This document shows, piece after piece, positions 41,429 to 49,471 of a stretch of DNA of 64,000 bases (positions are counted from its first letter, which is position 1; the number at the start of each line of letters is the position of its first letter). The notes under the pieces were generated by a model, which was not told the origin of the DNA, searched no databases, and saw only the letters and a program-made list of their open reading frames with translations. The position numbers were made by a program, and so were the translations under genes. Source of the stretch: Gemmatimonadota bacterium (lineage in GTDB: Bacteria > Gemmatimonadota > Gemmatimonadetes > Gemmatimonadales > GWC2-71-9); assembly GCA_020350425.1 (NCBI GenBank), contig CP070716.1, positions 2,448,895-2,512,894 on the forward strand, given 5' to 3'.

Positions 41429-43394
41429 GTCGCAACCTCCTCCTTCAGATAGCGCGGCGACATCAACCGTCAGTTCCCACACGCTCCAGGCACTGACGGC
41501 GCTCAGCCAGCACCTCGCCGGAGCACACGAGCCGACGTCCGCCGTGCAGCTGTTCGCGCGCTCGGTGCGGACGATGCTGCGACCCGACGGACTCCTCGTC
41601 GTCCTCACGGATTCGGACACCCGAGTCGCCCTGGTGGCCCACAACTCTCAATATGCCAACCCACGGCCCGATGATCCCCTCGTGCAGGTCATCAGCACCG
41701 AGGGCCCGCGAGTGCTACCCCACGTGACCCGACGGGCCCTCGAAGCCCTGGGTGTGTCGGTGGACTATCCAGTGCGATCGTGGGTGGGTGCGCCGATCAT
41801 CGCGGTGGGCCGGACCCTCGGCGTGGTGTCCGCCATCGCCAACACCCCGGGGCAGTTCACCGAGGGACACGTCCACCTCCTGTCCGCCGCCAACGCGCAG
41901 CTGGGCATGGCGTTGGAGAATGCGCGCCTCCTGAAGCTGATCGCGGGCGGCAAGGGTGAGTGGGAGCAGACCGTGGACGCCATCGGCCAGGCGTTCTGCG
42001 TGGTGGCCCCCGACGGCACCATTCGCCGCGCCAACCGCGCCTTTAGCGTGATCGCGCACATCCCCGTCACGGCGGTGGCCGGGCGACCGTGGATCTCAGT
42101 GCTGCCCGAGGACTGGGCCGATCCGGTATCCCGCGCCCTGGCGGCGGCGGGCAATCACAGCCAGTACGAACTTCGATCGGGAGCGCGGGTCTTCACGGTG
42201 TCGGCCCTCGCGCTGGCCGAGCCCCGGGGCACGGCGGTCCTCGTGTTCGAGGACCAGTCCGCGAAGCGGCGCCTGCAGGACCAGCTGATCCAATCGGAGA
42301 AGATGTCCGCCATCGGACAGCTCATCGCCGGCGTGGCGCACGACCTCAACAATCCGCTGGCATCCGTCGTGGGATTCGCTGACTACCTGGTCGAGGAGGG
42401 GAATCCGCCCGACAGCATGCGCCATGCCCTGGAGGCCATCCGGCACGAGGCGGAACGGGCCGCGGCCATCGTACGCAGTCTGCTCAACTTTGCCCGCAAG
42501 CAGGAGGGGAAGCGGCGGGCGCAGCCGATCGCGCCGATCCTCGAAGCCACGCTCACGCTGCTGCGCAACCAGCTGATGGCGTCGAAGGTCGAGGCCGAGC
42601 TCAAGGTGGATCCGGACCTCGCAGACGTCGACGTGGATGCCAACCAGATTCAGCAGGTCTTCGTGAATCTCATCAACAACGCGGCGCAAACCATGAGGTC
42701 CTCGGGCATCGGAGAACGGGTGCTCATCCACGCCACCGGCTGGCTGGACGGCGTGGCCGTGACCGTGGCCGACGACGGTCCGGGCGTGCCCCCGGAGGTC
42801 GCGGACCGCATCTTCGAGCCGTTCTTCACGACCAAGCCTGAAGGCGAGGGTACCGGGCTCGGGCTGTCCATCTGCCAGGGTATCGTCCGGGAACACGGTG
42901 GCCGGATCACATATGCGCCCGGCGCGGAGGGCGGCGCCGTCTTCCGCGTGGAGCTCCCGGCGGGCGTGCCGGCCCACATCACGCAGGAGACGGCCATCCC
43001 AGACACCGGGGAGCTGCGCATCTTGGTCGTCGACGACGAGCCGCACATCCTCCACTACATGCGGGCCACCCTCGAGGCCTGGGGTCACGCGGTGGAGGTC
43101 GCATCCGACGGCGCCACCGGCCTGGCGCGGGCCACCACCCAACCCTTCGACGTGGTCATTACCGACCTCCGCATGCCCGACCCGGGAGGCCGCGAGCTGT
43201 TCGAGGCCCTGCACCGCGACCACCCCAGCGTCGCCGAGCGGGTGATCTTCGCCACAGGGGACACCGTGGGCGGGGACACGCTGGCGTTCCTGGAGAGCTC
43301 GGGGCGCCCCTACCTGCGCAAGCCCTTCACGCTCGCCGAGCTGCGGAGCGCGCTGGGGAAAGCCGTCGGGCCATCGGACGACACACGCACCTGA
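41427..43394 (+). CDS. hybrid sensor histidine kinase with C-terminal receiver
   Basis: 655 residues. Order: GAF-like sensor (about 30-185), PAS (about 190-290, FCVVAPDGTIRRANRAFSVI), HisKA with H305 in GVAHDLNNPLASVVGF, HATPase (NLINNAAQTM, DDGPGVPPEVADRIFEPFFTTK, GTGLGLSICQGIV), and receiver (LVVDDEPHILHYMRATL, D580 in TDLRMPD, K in YLRKPF). It would phosphorylate itself and then its receiver; no HPt or DNA-binding response regulator is next to it. No transmembrane helix, so it senses a cytoplasmic signal. Start is the ATG overlapping the divergent unknown gene. Confidence 0.92.
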   Translation: MSQPPPSDSAATSTVSSHTLQALTALSQHLAGAHEPTSAVQLFARSVRTMLRPDGLLVVLTDSDTRVALVAHNSQYANPRPDDPLVQVISTEGPRVLPHVTRRALEALGVSVDYPVRSWVGAPIIAVGRTLGVVSAIANTPGQFTEGHVHLLSAANAQLGMALENARLLKLIAGGKGEWEQTVDAIGQAFCVVAPDGTIRRANRAFSVIAHIPVTAVAGRPWISVLPEDWADPVSRALAAAGNHSQYELRSGARVFTVSALALAEPRGTAVLVFEDQSAKRRLQDQLIQSEKMSAIGQLIAGVAHDLNNPLASVVGFADYLVEEGNPPDSMRHALEAIRHEAERAAAIVRSLLNFARKQEGKRRAQPIAPILEATLTLLRNQLMASKVEAELKVDPDLADVDVDANQIQQVFVNLINNAAQTMRSSGIGERVLIHATGWLDGVAVTVADDGPGVPPEVADRIFEPFFTTKPEGEGTGLGLSICQGIVREHGGRITYAPGAEGGAVFRVELPAGVPAHITQETAIPDTGELRILVVDDEPHILHYMRATLEAWGHAVEVASDGATGLARATTQPFDVVITDLRMPDPGGRELFEALHRDHPSVAERVIFATGDTVGGDTLAFLESSGRPYLRKPFTLAELRSALGKAVGPSDDTRT

Positions 43395-43512
43395 GCCGGC
43401 CCGGGGTCCATCCCCGCCCTCCTTTGACTAGATTCACCAGCCGAACTTCGAGGCTCGACGGGAGTACAGTCCGGTAGACGGGAGACCGGTCAGCGAGCGA
43501 GGGCTGGGTACG

Positions 43513-44262
43513 ATGATCTACGTCTGTGTCGCAGCGCGAAACGACGCCTCCACGGTGGGGCTGCTGCTGTGGAAACTCCGCAAGGTCTTTGAGGAGTTCC
43601 CCCGGGAGTACCACATCCTGGTGGCCGATGATGCGTCGACCGACGGAACCGCCGAGCTGCTGGAGACCTACCAGCGTGCCCTGCCGATGACACTGCAGCG
43701 GCACCAGGAGCCGATTGGCCACGCGGCGAGCCTGGAGCGCCTCGCGCGGGATGCCCTGCGTCGCAGCGATCGGCCCAAGCGCGACTGCCTCGTGACCCTG
43801 CCCGCCGACTTCGCGGTGACGCCCGCCGCGATCCCGGAGTTGCTGAAGCGCTTCGAGTCCGGTGCGGACGTCGTGGTCGGTGAGATACCGCTCAGCCGCG
43901 AGGCCGTGGGAACCTGGCTGGTGCGCCGCTGCGCCCCCTGGTTGCTCAGGCCCGGACTCTCGCTGCCCGGGGTGCGCGACGTGACGTCCGGCGTGAGCGT
44001 GATCCGCTTGATCACCCTCCGAGGGTGCCTGCGCGACGAATCGGAGCGCTTCCTGCAGAGCGAGGGTGCCAGCGCGCACGCCGAGCTGGTGGCGCGGACT
44101 GCTGCCCGAGCCCGGCAGATCGCCGCGGTGCCCCTCGAAGTACAGGCCTCGCCGGTGCCCCCCAGGCGGCGGGCGAGCGCCCTCGCCGAGGTTCTCAGTT
44201 ACTTCCGCGCCGGCCGGCAGCTCCGCATCCCGGCGCCCACCACAACGATCCAACGCGGCTGA
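43513..44262 (+). CDS. glycosyltransferase family 2
   Basis: 249 residues. GT-A fold: N-terminal IYVCVAARNDASTVGLLLWKLRKVFEE, nucleotide-sugar motif VADDASTDGTAELLE, then LPADFAVTPAAI (DxD-like position reads PAD) and a predicted acceptor-binding part. Uses a nucleotide-sugar donor; acceptor and sugar are unknown. No transmembrane helix. Its neighbour downstream, DUF3108, is an envelope protein. Confidence 0.82.
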   Translation: MIYVCVAARNDASTVGLLLWKLRKVFEEFPREYHILVADDASTDGTAELLETYQRALPMTLQRHQEPIGHAASLERLARDALRRSDRPKRDCLVTLPADFAVTPAAIPELLKRFESGADVVVGEIPLSREAVGTWLVRRCAPWLLRPGLSLPGVRDVTSGVSVIRLITLRGCLRDESERFLQSEGASAHAELVARTAARARQIAAVPLEVQASPVPPRRRASALAEVLSYFRAGRQLRIPAPTTTIQRG

Positions 44263-44265
44263 AGC

Positions 44266-45072
44266 ATGATGCGACGAGCCTCGATTGTCGCCACCACGAT
44301 CCTCGCCCTGAGCGCCGGCGGCCTACGCGCGCAGGTGCCCGACGACTCCGCCGCGGCGCCTACCGACTCGGCAGGTACCGTGGCTGCGCTGATTCCGGTC
44401 GGCGAGACGCTGCTGTACGACGCCCGGTTCGGCCTGCTCAATCTGGGACGGGGGCTGATGCACGTGGCGGGAATCGACACGATTCGCGGGACTCCTGCGA
44501 TGCACGTCGTGTTCGTGCTGGAGGGCGGGTCGTTCTTCTATCGCCTCAACGACCGGATGGATTCGTGGTTCGGGGTGGACGACTTCGCCTCACGGCGCTT
44601 CATCCAGGACTTCCACGAGGGAGGCTCGGAGCGGTACACCGCATACGAGATCTTCCCGGATTCGGGCTACTACCTCGAGGCCGGAAAGGACAGTCTCTTT
44701 CCGACGTCGGCCGTGCCCCTGGACGACGCAGCCTTCTTCTACTTCGTGCGCACCGTGGAGCTCGAGGTGGGGAAGCGGTACGAATACGACAACTACTTCC
44801 GGCCGGACCGCAACCCGGTCGTGCTGGAGGTGCTGGGTCGGGACACCCTGGATCTTCCGGCCGGCCGGTTCCCCACGATCGTGGTCCAGCCCACCATCCA
44901 GGGACGAGGCATTCTGGAGGAGGCCAAGGAGCCGCGCATGTGGCTCACCGACGACGACCGGCGCCTCATGGTGCAGCTCAAGGTGAGGTTCGCCTCCATC
45001 GCCACGGTCACGCTGCGGTTGCGAGAGATCGCGGACGCGCTGCCGGAGGAGCTGGCCGAGCGGGAGCCCTAA
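44266..45072 (+). CDS. exported DUF3108 protein
   Basis: 268 residues with a signal peptide (RRASIVATTILALSAGGLRAQ). The DUF3108 pattern is visible: PVGETLLYDARFGLLNLGRGLMHVAGIDTIRGTPAMHVVFVLEGGSFFYRLNDRMDSWFG, then FRPDRNPVVLEVLGRDTLDLPAGRFPTIVVQP. Periplasmic, predicted to be a lipocalin-like beta barrel of unknown ligand. Three bases downstream of the glycosyltransferase. Followed by a strong terminator. Confidence 0.78.
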   Translation: MMRRASIVATTILALSAGGLRAQVPDDSAAAPTDSAGTVAALIPVGETLLYDARFGLLNLGRGLMHVAGIDTIRGTPAMHVVFVLEGGSFFYRLNDRMDSWFGVDDFASRRFIQDFHEGGSERYTAYEIFPDSGYYLEAGKDSLFPTSAVPLDDAAFFYFVRTVELEVGKRYEYDNYFRPDRNPVVLEVLGRDTLDLPAGRFPTIVVQPTIQGRGILEEAKEPRMWLTDDDRRLMVQLKVRFASIATVTLRLREIADALPEELAEREP

Positions 45073-45097
45073 AAACGGGGCCCGAGGGGCCCCGTTT
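45073..45097. terminator. perfect 11-bp bidirectional terminator
   Basis: AAACGGGGCCC (45073-45083), loop GAG, GGGCCCCGTTT (45087-45097). On the minus strand five T follow, the better signal; on the plus strand TTT. It ends both the DUF3108 gene and the convergent small membrane gene. Confidence 0.88.
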
Positions 45098-45124
45098 CGG
45101 TATCTGGACGCGGGATCCGGTGGG

Positions 45125-45337
45125 CTACTTGGATTCGCCGCGGATCTTGTCCTTTACTCGGCGGGCCGTCTCGGGACTGATGATCTTGAGGATCAGGTAG
45201 AACACGAACCCCAGCGCCGCGAGCCAGAGCGCCACCCACAGCAGGCTCCAGGCGATGCTCAAGACCCCAAACAGCAGCTTGAGCGCGATGATGCCGACGA
45301 CGGCCAGCACGGCGTAGCCGACGAGCGCGCGTGCCAT
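45125..45337 (-). CDS. small two-helix membrane protein
   Basis: 70 residues: two hydrophobic helices (LVGYAVLAVVGIIALKLLFGVL and WSLLWVALWLAALGFVFYLILKII) and a charged tail (SPETARRVKDKIRGESK). Function unknown. The ATG at 45337 follows GGAGG. Divergent from thiO. Confidence 0.65.
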   Translation of the reverse strand: MARALVGYAVLAVVGIIALKLLFGVLSIAWSLLWVALWLAALGFVFYLILKIISPETARRVKDKIRGESK

Positions 45338-45368
45338 GACTTGCCTCCACGGGTGAAAACGTCCACCG

Positions 45369-45374
45369 TACCCT
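45369..45374 (+). promoter_or_regulatory. possible -10 box of a near-leaderless transcript
   Basis: TACCCT eight bases before the thiO ATG at 45383, where no ribosome site is seen. Weak. Confidence 0.25.
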
Positions 45375-45382
45375 ACGCAATC

Positions 45383-46498
45383 ATGTCGAAACAGGTTTCG
45401 CACCCGGATATCCTCATCGTGGGGGGCGGGGTGATCGGCGCCGCCTGCGCCCGGGCGCTGGCCCGCCGGGACGTCTCGGTCTCGGTGGTCGAGGCCGGGG
45501 ACCGGCCGGGCTCCGCCACCCCGGCCGCCGCTGGCATGCTGGCGCCGTTCGCCGAGGCCCAGGCGGAGGACCCGTTGCTGGCGCTGTGCGTCGGGGCCCG
45601 GGACCTGTACGGCGACCTCGCCCCGGAGCTGCAAGAGGAGACCGGCATCGACATCCAGCTGCGGAGCGATGGCATCGTGCAGCTCGCCTTCACCGAGGAG
45701 GAGGCGAGCCGTCTCAAGAGTGCGATCGCGTGGCAGCGCCAGATCGGCTTCGCCACCGAGTGGCTCTCGCCGGACGAGGTGCGGGAGCGCGTGCCCGGGG
45801 TCGGCCCAGACATCCTCGGGGCGGCCCTGGCCCCGGAGGACGGCGGGCTCGTGCCGAACGCACTGCGGGAGGCGTGCCTGAGGAGCGCGGAGCTGCGGGG
45901 CGCGCAGGTGGTCAAGGGAGCGCTGGTGGAGGAGATCGTGGTCGAGGGCGGCAGGGTGCGCGGGGTACGCACGGCCGACGGCCTGCACCAGGCGGGCGCC
46001 GTCGTACTCGCGGCGGGCTGCTGGTCGGGCGGCATCGCCGGGCTCCCGCGGGCGCTGCCCGTGGAGCCCTTCCGGGGCCAGATGGTGGCGCTCGCGTGGC
46101 CGCGGGGCGAGCCCCCCGCCATCGTGTACGGCGGCGGCGGCTACGTGCTCGAACGGGACGGCGAGGCAATCGCCGGCTCCACCATGGAGCAGGCGGGTTT
46201 CGCGACCGGGACCACGGAGGAGGGCCTCCGCCTGGTACATCGCTACATGCGACGGATCTTCCCATCACTCGCCGGCAAGCCCGTGCGGCGCACCTGGGCC
46301 GGGCTGCGGCCCGTCACCCCCGACCGGCATCCCATCGTGGGCCCCGACCCGGACGTGCCCAACTTGTGGTACGCCACCGGGCATGGACGCAACGGCATCC
46401 TCCTGGCGGGCATCACGGGAGAGATCCTCGCGCAGCTCTACGTGGGTGAGCAGATCGAGCACGATCTCACGCCCATGGCCGTCGATCGCTTCAACTAG
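45383..46498 (+). CDS. thiO: glycine oxidase ThiO
   Basis: 371 residues. FAD-dependent enzyme that oxidises glycine to the imine used for the thiazole part of thiamine. FAD motif ILIVGGGVIGAACARALARRDVSVSVVEAG (GxGxxG) at residues 9-38; ATPAAAGMLAP is the family's substrate-side motif; C-terminal GLRPVTPDRHPIVGPDPDVPNLWYATGHGRNGILLAGITG is the conserved FAD-binding end of the DAO family. A generic D-amino acid or sarcosine oxidase is the alternative. Its product links to the thiamine-dependent E1 encoded downstream. Confidence 0.83.
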   Translation: MSKQVSHPDILIVGGGVIGAACARALARRDVSVSVVEAGDRPGSATPAAAGMLAPFAEAQAEDPLLALCVGARDLYGDLAPELQEETGIDIQLRSDGIVQLAFTEEEASRLKSAIAWQRQIGFATEWLSPDEVRERVPGVGPDILGAALAPEDGGLVPNALREACLRSAELRGAQVVKGALVEEIVVEGGRVRGVRTADGLHQAGAVVLAAGCWSGGIAGLPRALPVEPFRGQMVALAWPRGEPPAIVYGGGGYVLERDGEAIAGSTMEQAGFATGTTEEGLRLVHRYMRRIFPSLAGKPVRRTWAGLRPVTPDRHPIVGPDPDVPNLWYATGHGRNGILLAGITGEILAQLYVGEQIEHDLTPMAVDRFN

Positions 46499-46536
46499 GT
46501 GGTTGAGCGCGGCTGGTATCCCCCACCCGGCGGCGC

Positions 46537-46542
46537 TATGTT
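46537..46542 (+). promoter_or_regulatory. possible -10 box of a near-leaderless transcript
   Basis: TATGTT nine bases before the lipA ATG, with no ribosome site. Inferred from position. Confidence 0.3.
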
Positions 46543-46551
46543 TCGCCGCCT

Positions 46552-47460
46552 ATGGAGCTTGTCCAGCTAACGTCCCGCGGCCGACCGGTCAGTGAGCCGG
46601 TGCCCCCCCGCAAGCCCGCCTGGCTCAAGGTGAAGGCACCCGGCGGGCGGAACTACGCGGGCATCAGGCACCTGATGCGCGAGCTCAAGCTCAACACGGT
46701 GTGCGAAGAGGCACACTGCCCCAACATCGGCGAGTGCTGGGAGCACAAGGCGGCCACGTTCATGATTCTGGGCGACGTCTGCACCCGGAACTGCTCGTAC
46801 TGCGCCGTCGCGCACGGCACGCCGGACCCGTACGACGCCGAGGAGCCGGTGCGGCTCGCCGAGGCGGTCGCGGCCATGGGCCTCGAGCACGTGGTCATCA
46901 CCAGCGTGGACCGGGACGACCTGTTTCACGGCGGCGCCGAGGCGTTCGCGGGGTGCGTCGTCGAGATCCGGCGGCGTCTGCCCGACTCGTCGGTGGAGTT
47001 GCTGATTCCCGACTTCAAGGGCTCCGACGCGGCGCTCGGGATCGTGGTGGACGCCAGGCCGGACATCCTCAACCACAACCTCGAGACGATCGAGCGCCTG
47101 TACCGCGTCGCCCGCCCCGGTGGCCGCTATCGGCGTGCGCTGCGGCTGCTGCGGCGCGCGAAGGAGATGGACCCGACGATGGTCACCAAGTCGGGCCTCA
47201 TGTGCGGCCTGGGCGAGGATTGGGACGAGCTGCTGCAGGCGATGCGAGACCTGCGCGAGCAGGACGTGGACATCCTCACGCTCGGCCAGTATCTGCGACC
47301 CTCCGGCGGCCACCTCCCCGTGGCGCGGTACTATGCGCCGGAGGAGTTCGCCGAGCTACGGGAGATCGGGCGGCAGCTCGGCTACCGCCACGTGGAGGCC
47401 GGCCCGTTGGTACGCTCCTCGTACCACGCCTGGGAGCAGGTGCAGCGGGCAGCCGTCTAA
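46552..47460 (+). CDS. lipA: lipoyl synthase
   Basis: 302 residues. Radical SAM enzyme inserting two sulfurs into protein-bound octanoyl groups. Auxiliary cluster cysteines C51, C56, C62 in CEEAHCPNIGEC; SAM cluster C77, C81, C84 in CTRNCSYC. The C-terminal RSSYHA carries the serine ligand of the auxiliary cluster. The family-typical LGQYLRPSGGHLPVARYY is present. Sits immediately upstream of the pyruvate dehydrogenase genes and acts on the lipoyl domains of E2 (pdhC) and GcvH. Confidence 0.96.
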   Translation: MELVQLTSRGRPVSEPVPPRKPAWLKVKAPGGRNYAGIRHLMRELKLNTVCEEAHCPNIGECWEHKAATFMILGDVCTRNCSYCAVAHGTPDPYDAEEPVRLAEAVAAMGLEHVVITSVDRDDLFHGGAEAFAGCVVEIRRRLPDSSVELLIPDFKGSDAALGIVVDARPDILNHNLETIERLYRVARPGGRYRRALRLLRRAKEMDPTMVTKSGLMCGLGEDWDELLQAMRDLREQDVDILTLGQYLRPSGGHLPVARYYAPEEFAELREIGRQLGYRHVEAGPLVRSSYHAWEQVQRAAV

Positions 47461-47481
47461 CCCGCGCAGAGCGAGCCCGCC

Positions 47482-48480
47482 GTGGTCCAACCCTACCAGA
47501 CGACACCCCTCGACGCCGAACGCGCCGGGTTCTATCGGGAGCTGCTGCGCCAAATGGTCCAGGCGCGGCGCTTCGAGGAGAAGGCGGGGGAGGCCTACGC
47601 CCAGGGCAAGATCGGGGGCTTCTGCCACCTCTACATCGGGCAGGAGGCCGTGGCTGTCGGTGCGCTCGCCGCCGTCCGCGAAGACGACTACGTGTTCGCG
47701 AGCTACCGCGAGCACGCGCACATCCTGCTGCGCGGCACCAGCTCGCGCGCAGTGATGGCAGAGCTGTTCGGCAAGCGCACCGGCTGCTCGAAGGGGAAAG
47801 GCGGCTCCATGCACCTGTTCGACGTGGAGCGCAACTTCCTCGGCGGGCACGGCATCGTGGGTGCCCATTTGCCCCTCGCCGCCGGAGCTGCCTTTGCGGC
47901 CAAATACCGCGGCACCGACCAGATCGCGATCTGCTTCTTCGGCGAGGCGGCGGTGAACATCGGCGCGTTCCACGAGACCCTGAACATGGCGGCGCTGTGG
48001 GAGCTGCCGGTGGTGTTCGTGGTGGAGAACAACCGCTACGGCATGGGCACCGCACTCGAACGGTCGGCCGCGGTGTGGGACGTCTACCGCCGCGCGTGCT
48101 CCTACGACATGGCCGAGGAGATCGCCGACGGGATGGACGTGTTGGCCGTGAACGAGACCGTGGGGCGCGCCGTCGAGCGAGCGCGGGACGAGCAGGCTCC
48201 GACCCTCATCGAGGCCCGCACCTACCGCTACATGGGCCACTCCATGGCCGACCCGATCCACGGGCACTACCGCACCAAGGAGGAGCTGGAGCAGCAGAAG
48301 CAGAAGGATCCCATCGAGCACCTCAAGGGACGGCTCCTGAGCGACGGCCTGCTCGACGAGGACGAGTTCAAGGTGATGGACGGGGAAATCCGCGACGAGA
48401 TGGAAGACGCGTTCGCCTTCGCCGACGAGAGCCCCGATCCCGCGCCCGAGGACCTCTACACCGACGTGTACGTGGAGTGA
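47482..48480 (+). CDS. pdhA: pyruvate dehydrogenase E1 component alpha subunit
   Basis: 332 residues. Thiamine-diphosphate-dependent decarboxylation of pyruvate with PdhB. Motifs: FCHLYIGQEAVAVG, FASYREHAHILLRG, KGGSMHLFDVERNFLGGHGIVGAHLPLAAG. The TDP motif normally GDG...NN reads GEA (G154-E155-A156) followed by NN at 183-184, so a Mg2+-ligand aspartate is replaced by glutamate and a glycine by alanine. YRYMGHSMADP (serine-containing phosphorylation-loop region) is present. The GTG start precedes pdhB by one base. Confidence 0.92.
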   Translation: MVQPYQTTPLDAERAGFYRELLRQMVQARRFEEKAGEAYAQGKIGGFCHLYIGQEAVAVGALAAVREDDYVFASYREHAHILLRGTSSRAVMAELFGKRTGCSKGKGGSMHLFDVERNFLGGHGIVGAHLPLAAGAAFAAKYRGTDQIAICFFGEAAVNIGAFHETLNMAALWELPVVFVVENNRYGMGTALERSAAVWDVYRRACSYDMAEEIADGMDVLAVNETVGRAVERARDEQAPTLIEARTYRYMGHSMADPIHGHYRTKEELEQQKQKDPIEHLKGRLLSDGLLDEDEFKVMDGEIRDEMEDAFAFADESPDPAPEDLYTDVYVE

Positions 48481-48481
48481 G

Positions 48482-49471
48482 ATGGCGACGGTCACCTACC
48501 GCGACGCGCTGAACCAGGCCCTGCGCGAGGAGATGGCGCGCGACCCCGACGTCTTCCTGATGGGGGAGGAAGTCGGCGTCTACCAGGGTGCCTACAAGGT
48601 GAGCCGCGGCCTCCTCGAAGAGTTCGGGGCGCGGCGCGTGGTGGACACGCCCATCGCCGAAAACGGCTTCGCCGGCGTCGGCGTGGGGGCGGCCATGGTC
48701 GGGCTCCGGCCCGTGATCGAGTTCATGACCTGGAACTTCGCGCTGCTCGCCATCGACCAAGTGGTGAACTCGGCCGCAAAGATGCTGTACATGTCGGGCG
48801 GCCAGATCCCGATCCCCATCGTGTTTCGCGGCCCGGGCGGCGCCGCCCTGCAGCTCGCGGCGCAGCACTCACAGGCATTCGAGTCGTGGTACGCTCACGT
48901 GCCGGGGCTCAAGGTCGTGGCCCCCGCCACGCCATACGACGCGAAGGGGCTCCTCAAGTCGGCGATCCGCGACAACAACCCCGTCGTGTTCCTCGAGGGC
49001 GAGATGCTGTACAACGCCAAGGGTGAGGTGCCCGACGAGGAGTACACCATCCCCCTGGGCGAGGCCGACGTGAAGCGCGAGGGTAGCGACGTCACGATCG
49101 TGTGCCACTCCAAGACGGTGGCGGTGGTGCAGAAGGCGGCCGAGCAGCTCGCCGCCGAGCACGACGTGTCGGCCGAGGTCATCGACCTGCGCACGATCCG
49201 TCCGCTCGACGTCGCCGCGGTGGTCGCGAGCGTGCGGAAGACGAATCGCTGCGTGGTCGTCGAGGAAGGATGGCCCTTCGCGGGGATCGGCGCGCAAGTG
49301 GTGGACTCGATCCAACGGGAGGCGTTCGACGACCTCGACGCGCCGGTGTTGCGTGTGGCCGGCGCCGACGTGCCCATGCCGTACAACAAGCACCTCGAAC
49401 GGCTGGCCAAACCGCGGCCCGAGAACGTGATCGAGGCCGTGCGGAGGGTCACGTACCTCGATGGCGACTAA
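48482..49471 (+). CDS. pdhB: pyruvate dehydrogenase E1 component beta subunit
   Basis: 329 residues. Completes the E1 active site. Family segments: VTYRDALNQALREEMARDPDVFLMGEEVGVYQGAYKVSRGL, DTPIAENGFAGVGVGAAMVGLRPVIEFMTWNF, and the transketolase C-terminal domain (SAEVIDLRTIRPLDVAAVVASVRKTNRCVVVEEGWPFAGIGAQV). One base after the alpha gene and overlapping pdhC by 11 bp. Confidence 0.95.
   Translation: MATVTYRDALNQALREEMARDPDVFLMGEEVGVYQGAYKVSRGLLEEFGARRVVDTPIAENGFAGVGVGAAMVGLRPVIEFMTWNFALLAIDQVVNSAAKMLYMSGGQIPIPIVFRGPGGAALQLAAQHSQAFESWYAHVPGLKVVAPATPYDAKGLLKSAIRDNNPVVFLEGEMLYNAKGEVPDEEYTIPLGEADVKREGSDVTIVCHSKTVAVVQKAAEQLAAEHDVSAEVIDLRTIRPLDVAAVVASVRKTNRCVVVEEGWPFAGIGAQVVDSIQREAFDDLDAPVLRVAGADVPMPYNKHLERLAKPRPENVIEAVRRVTYLDGD

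Noticed and set aside
43395..43512. Possible tRNA or small RNA between the histidine kinase and the glycosyltransferase
   Set aside because: I looked for a cloverleaf (T-loop GTTCGA pattern, paired acceptor ends) and found none.
45338..45382. TPP riboswitch before thiO
   Set aside because: Only 45 bp separate the divergent starts; no THI-box sequence is present.
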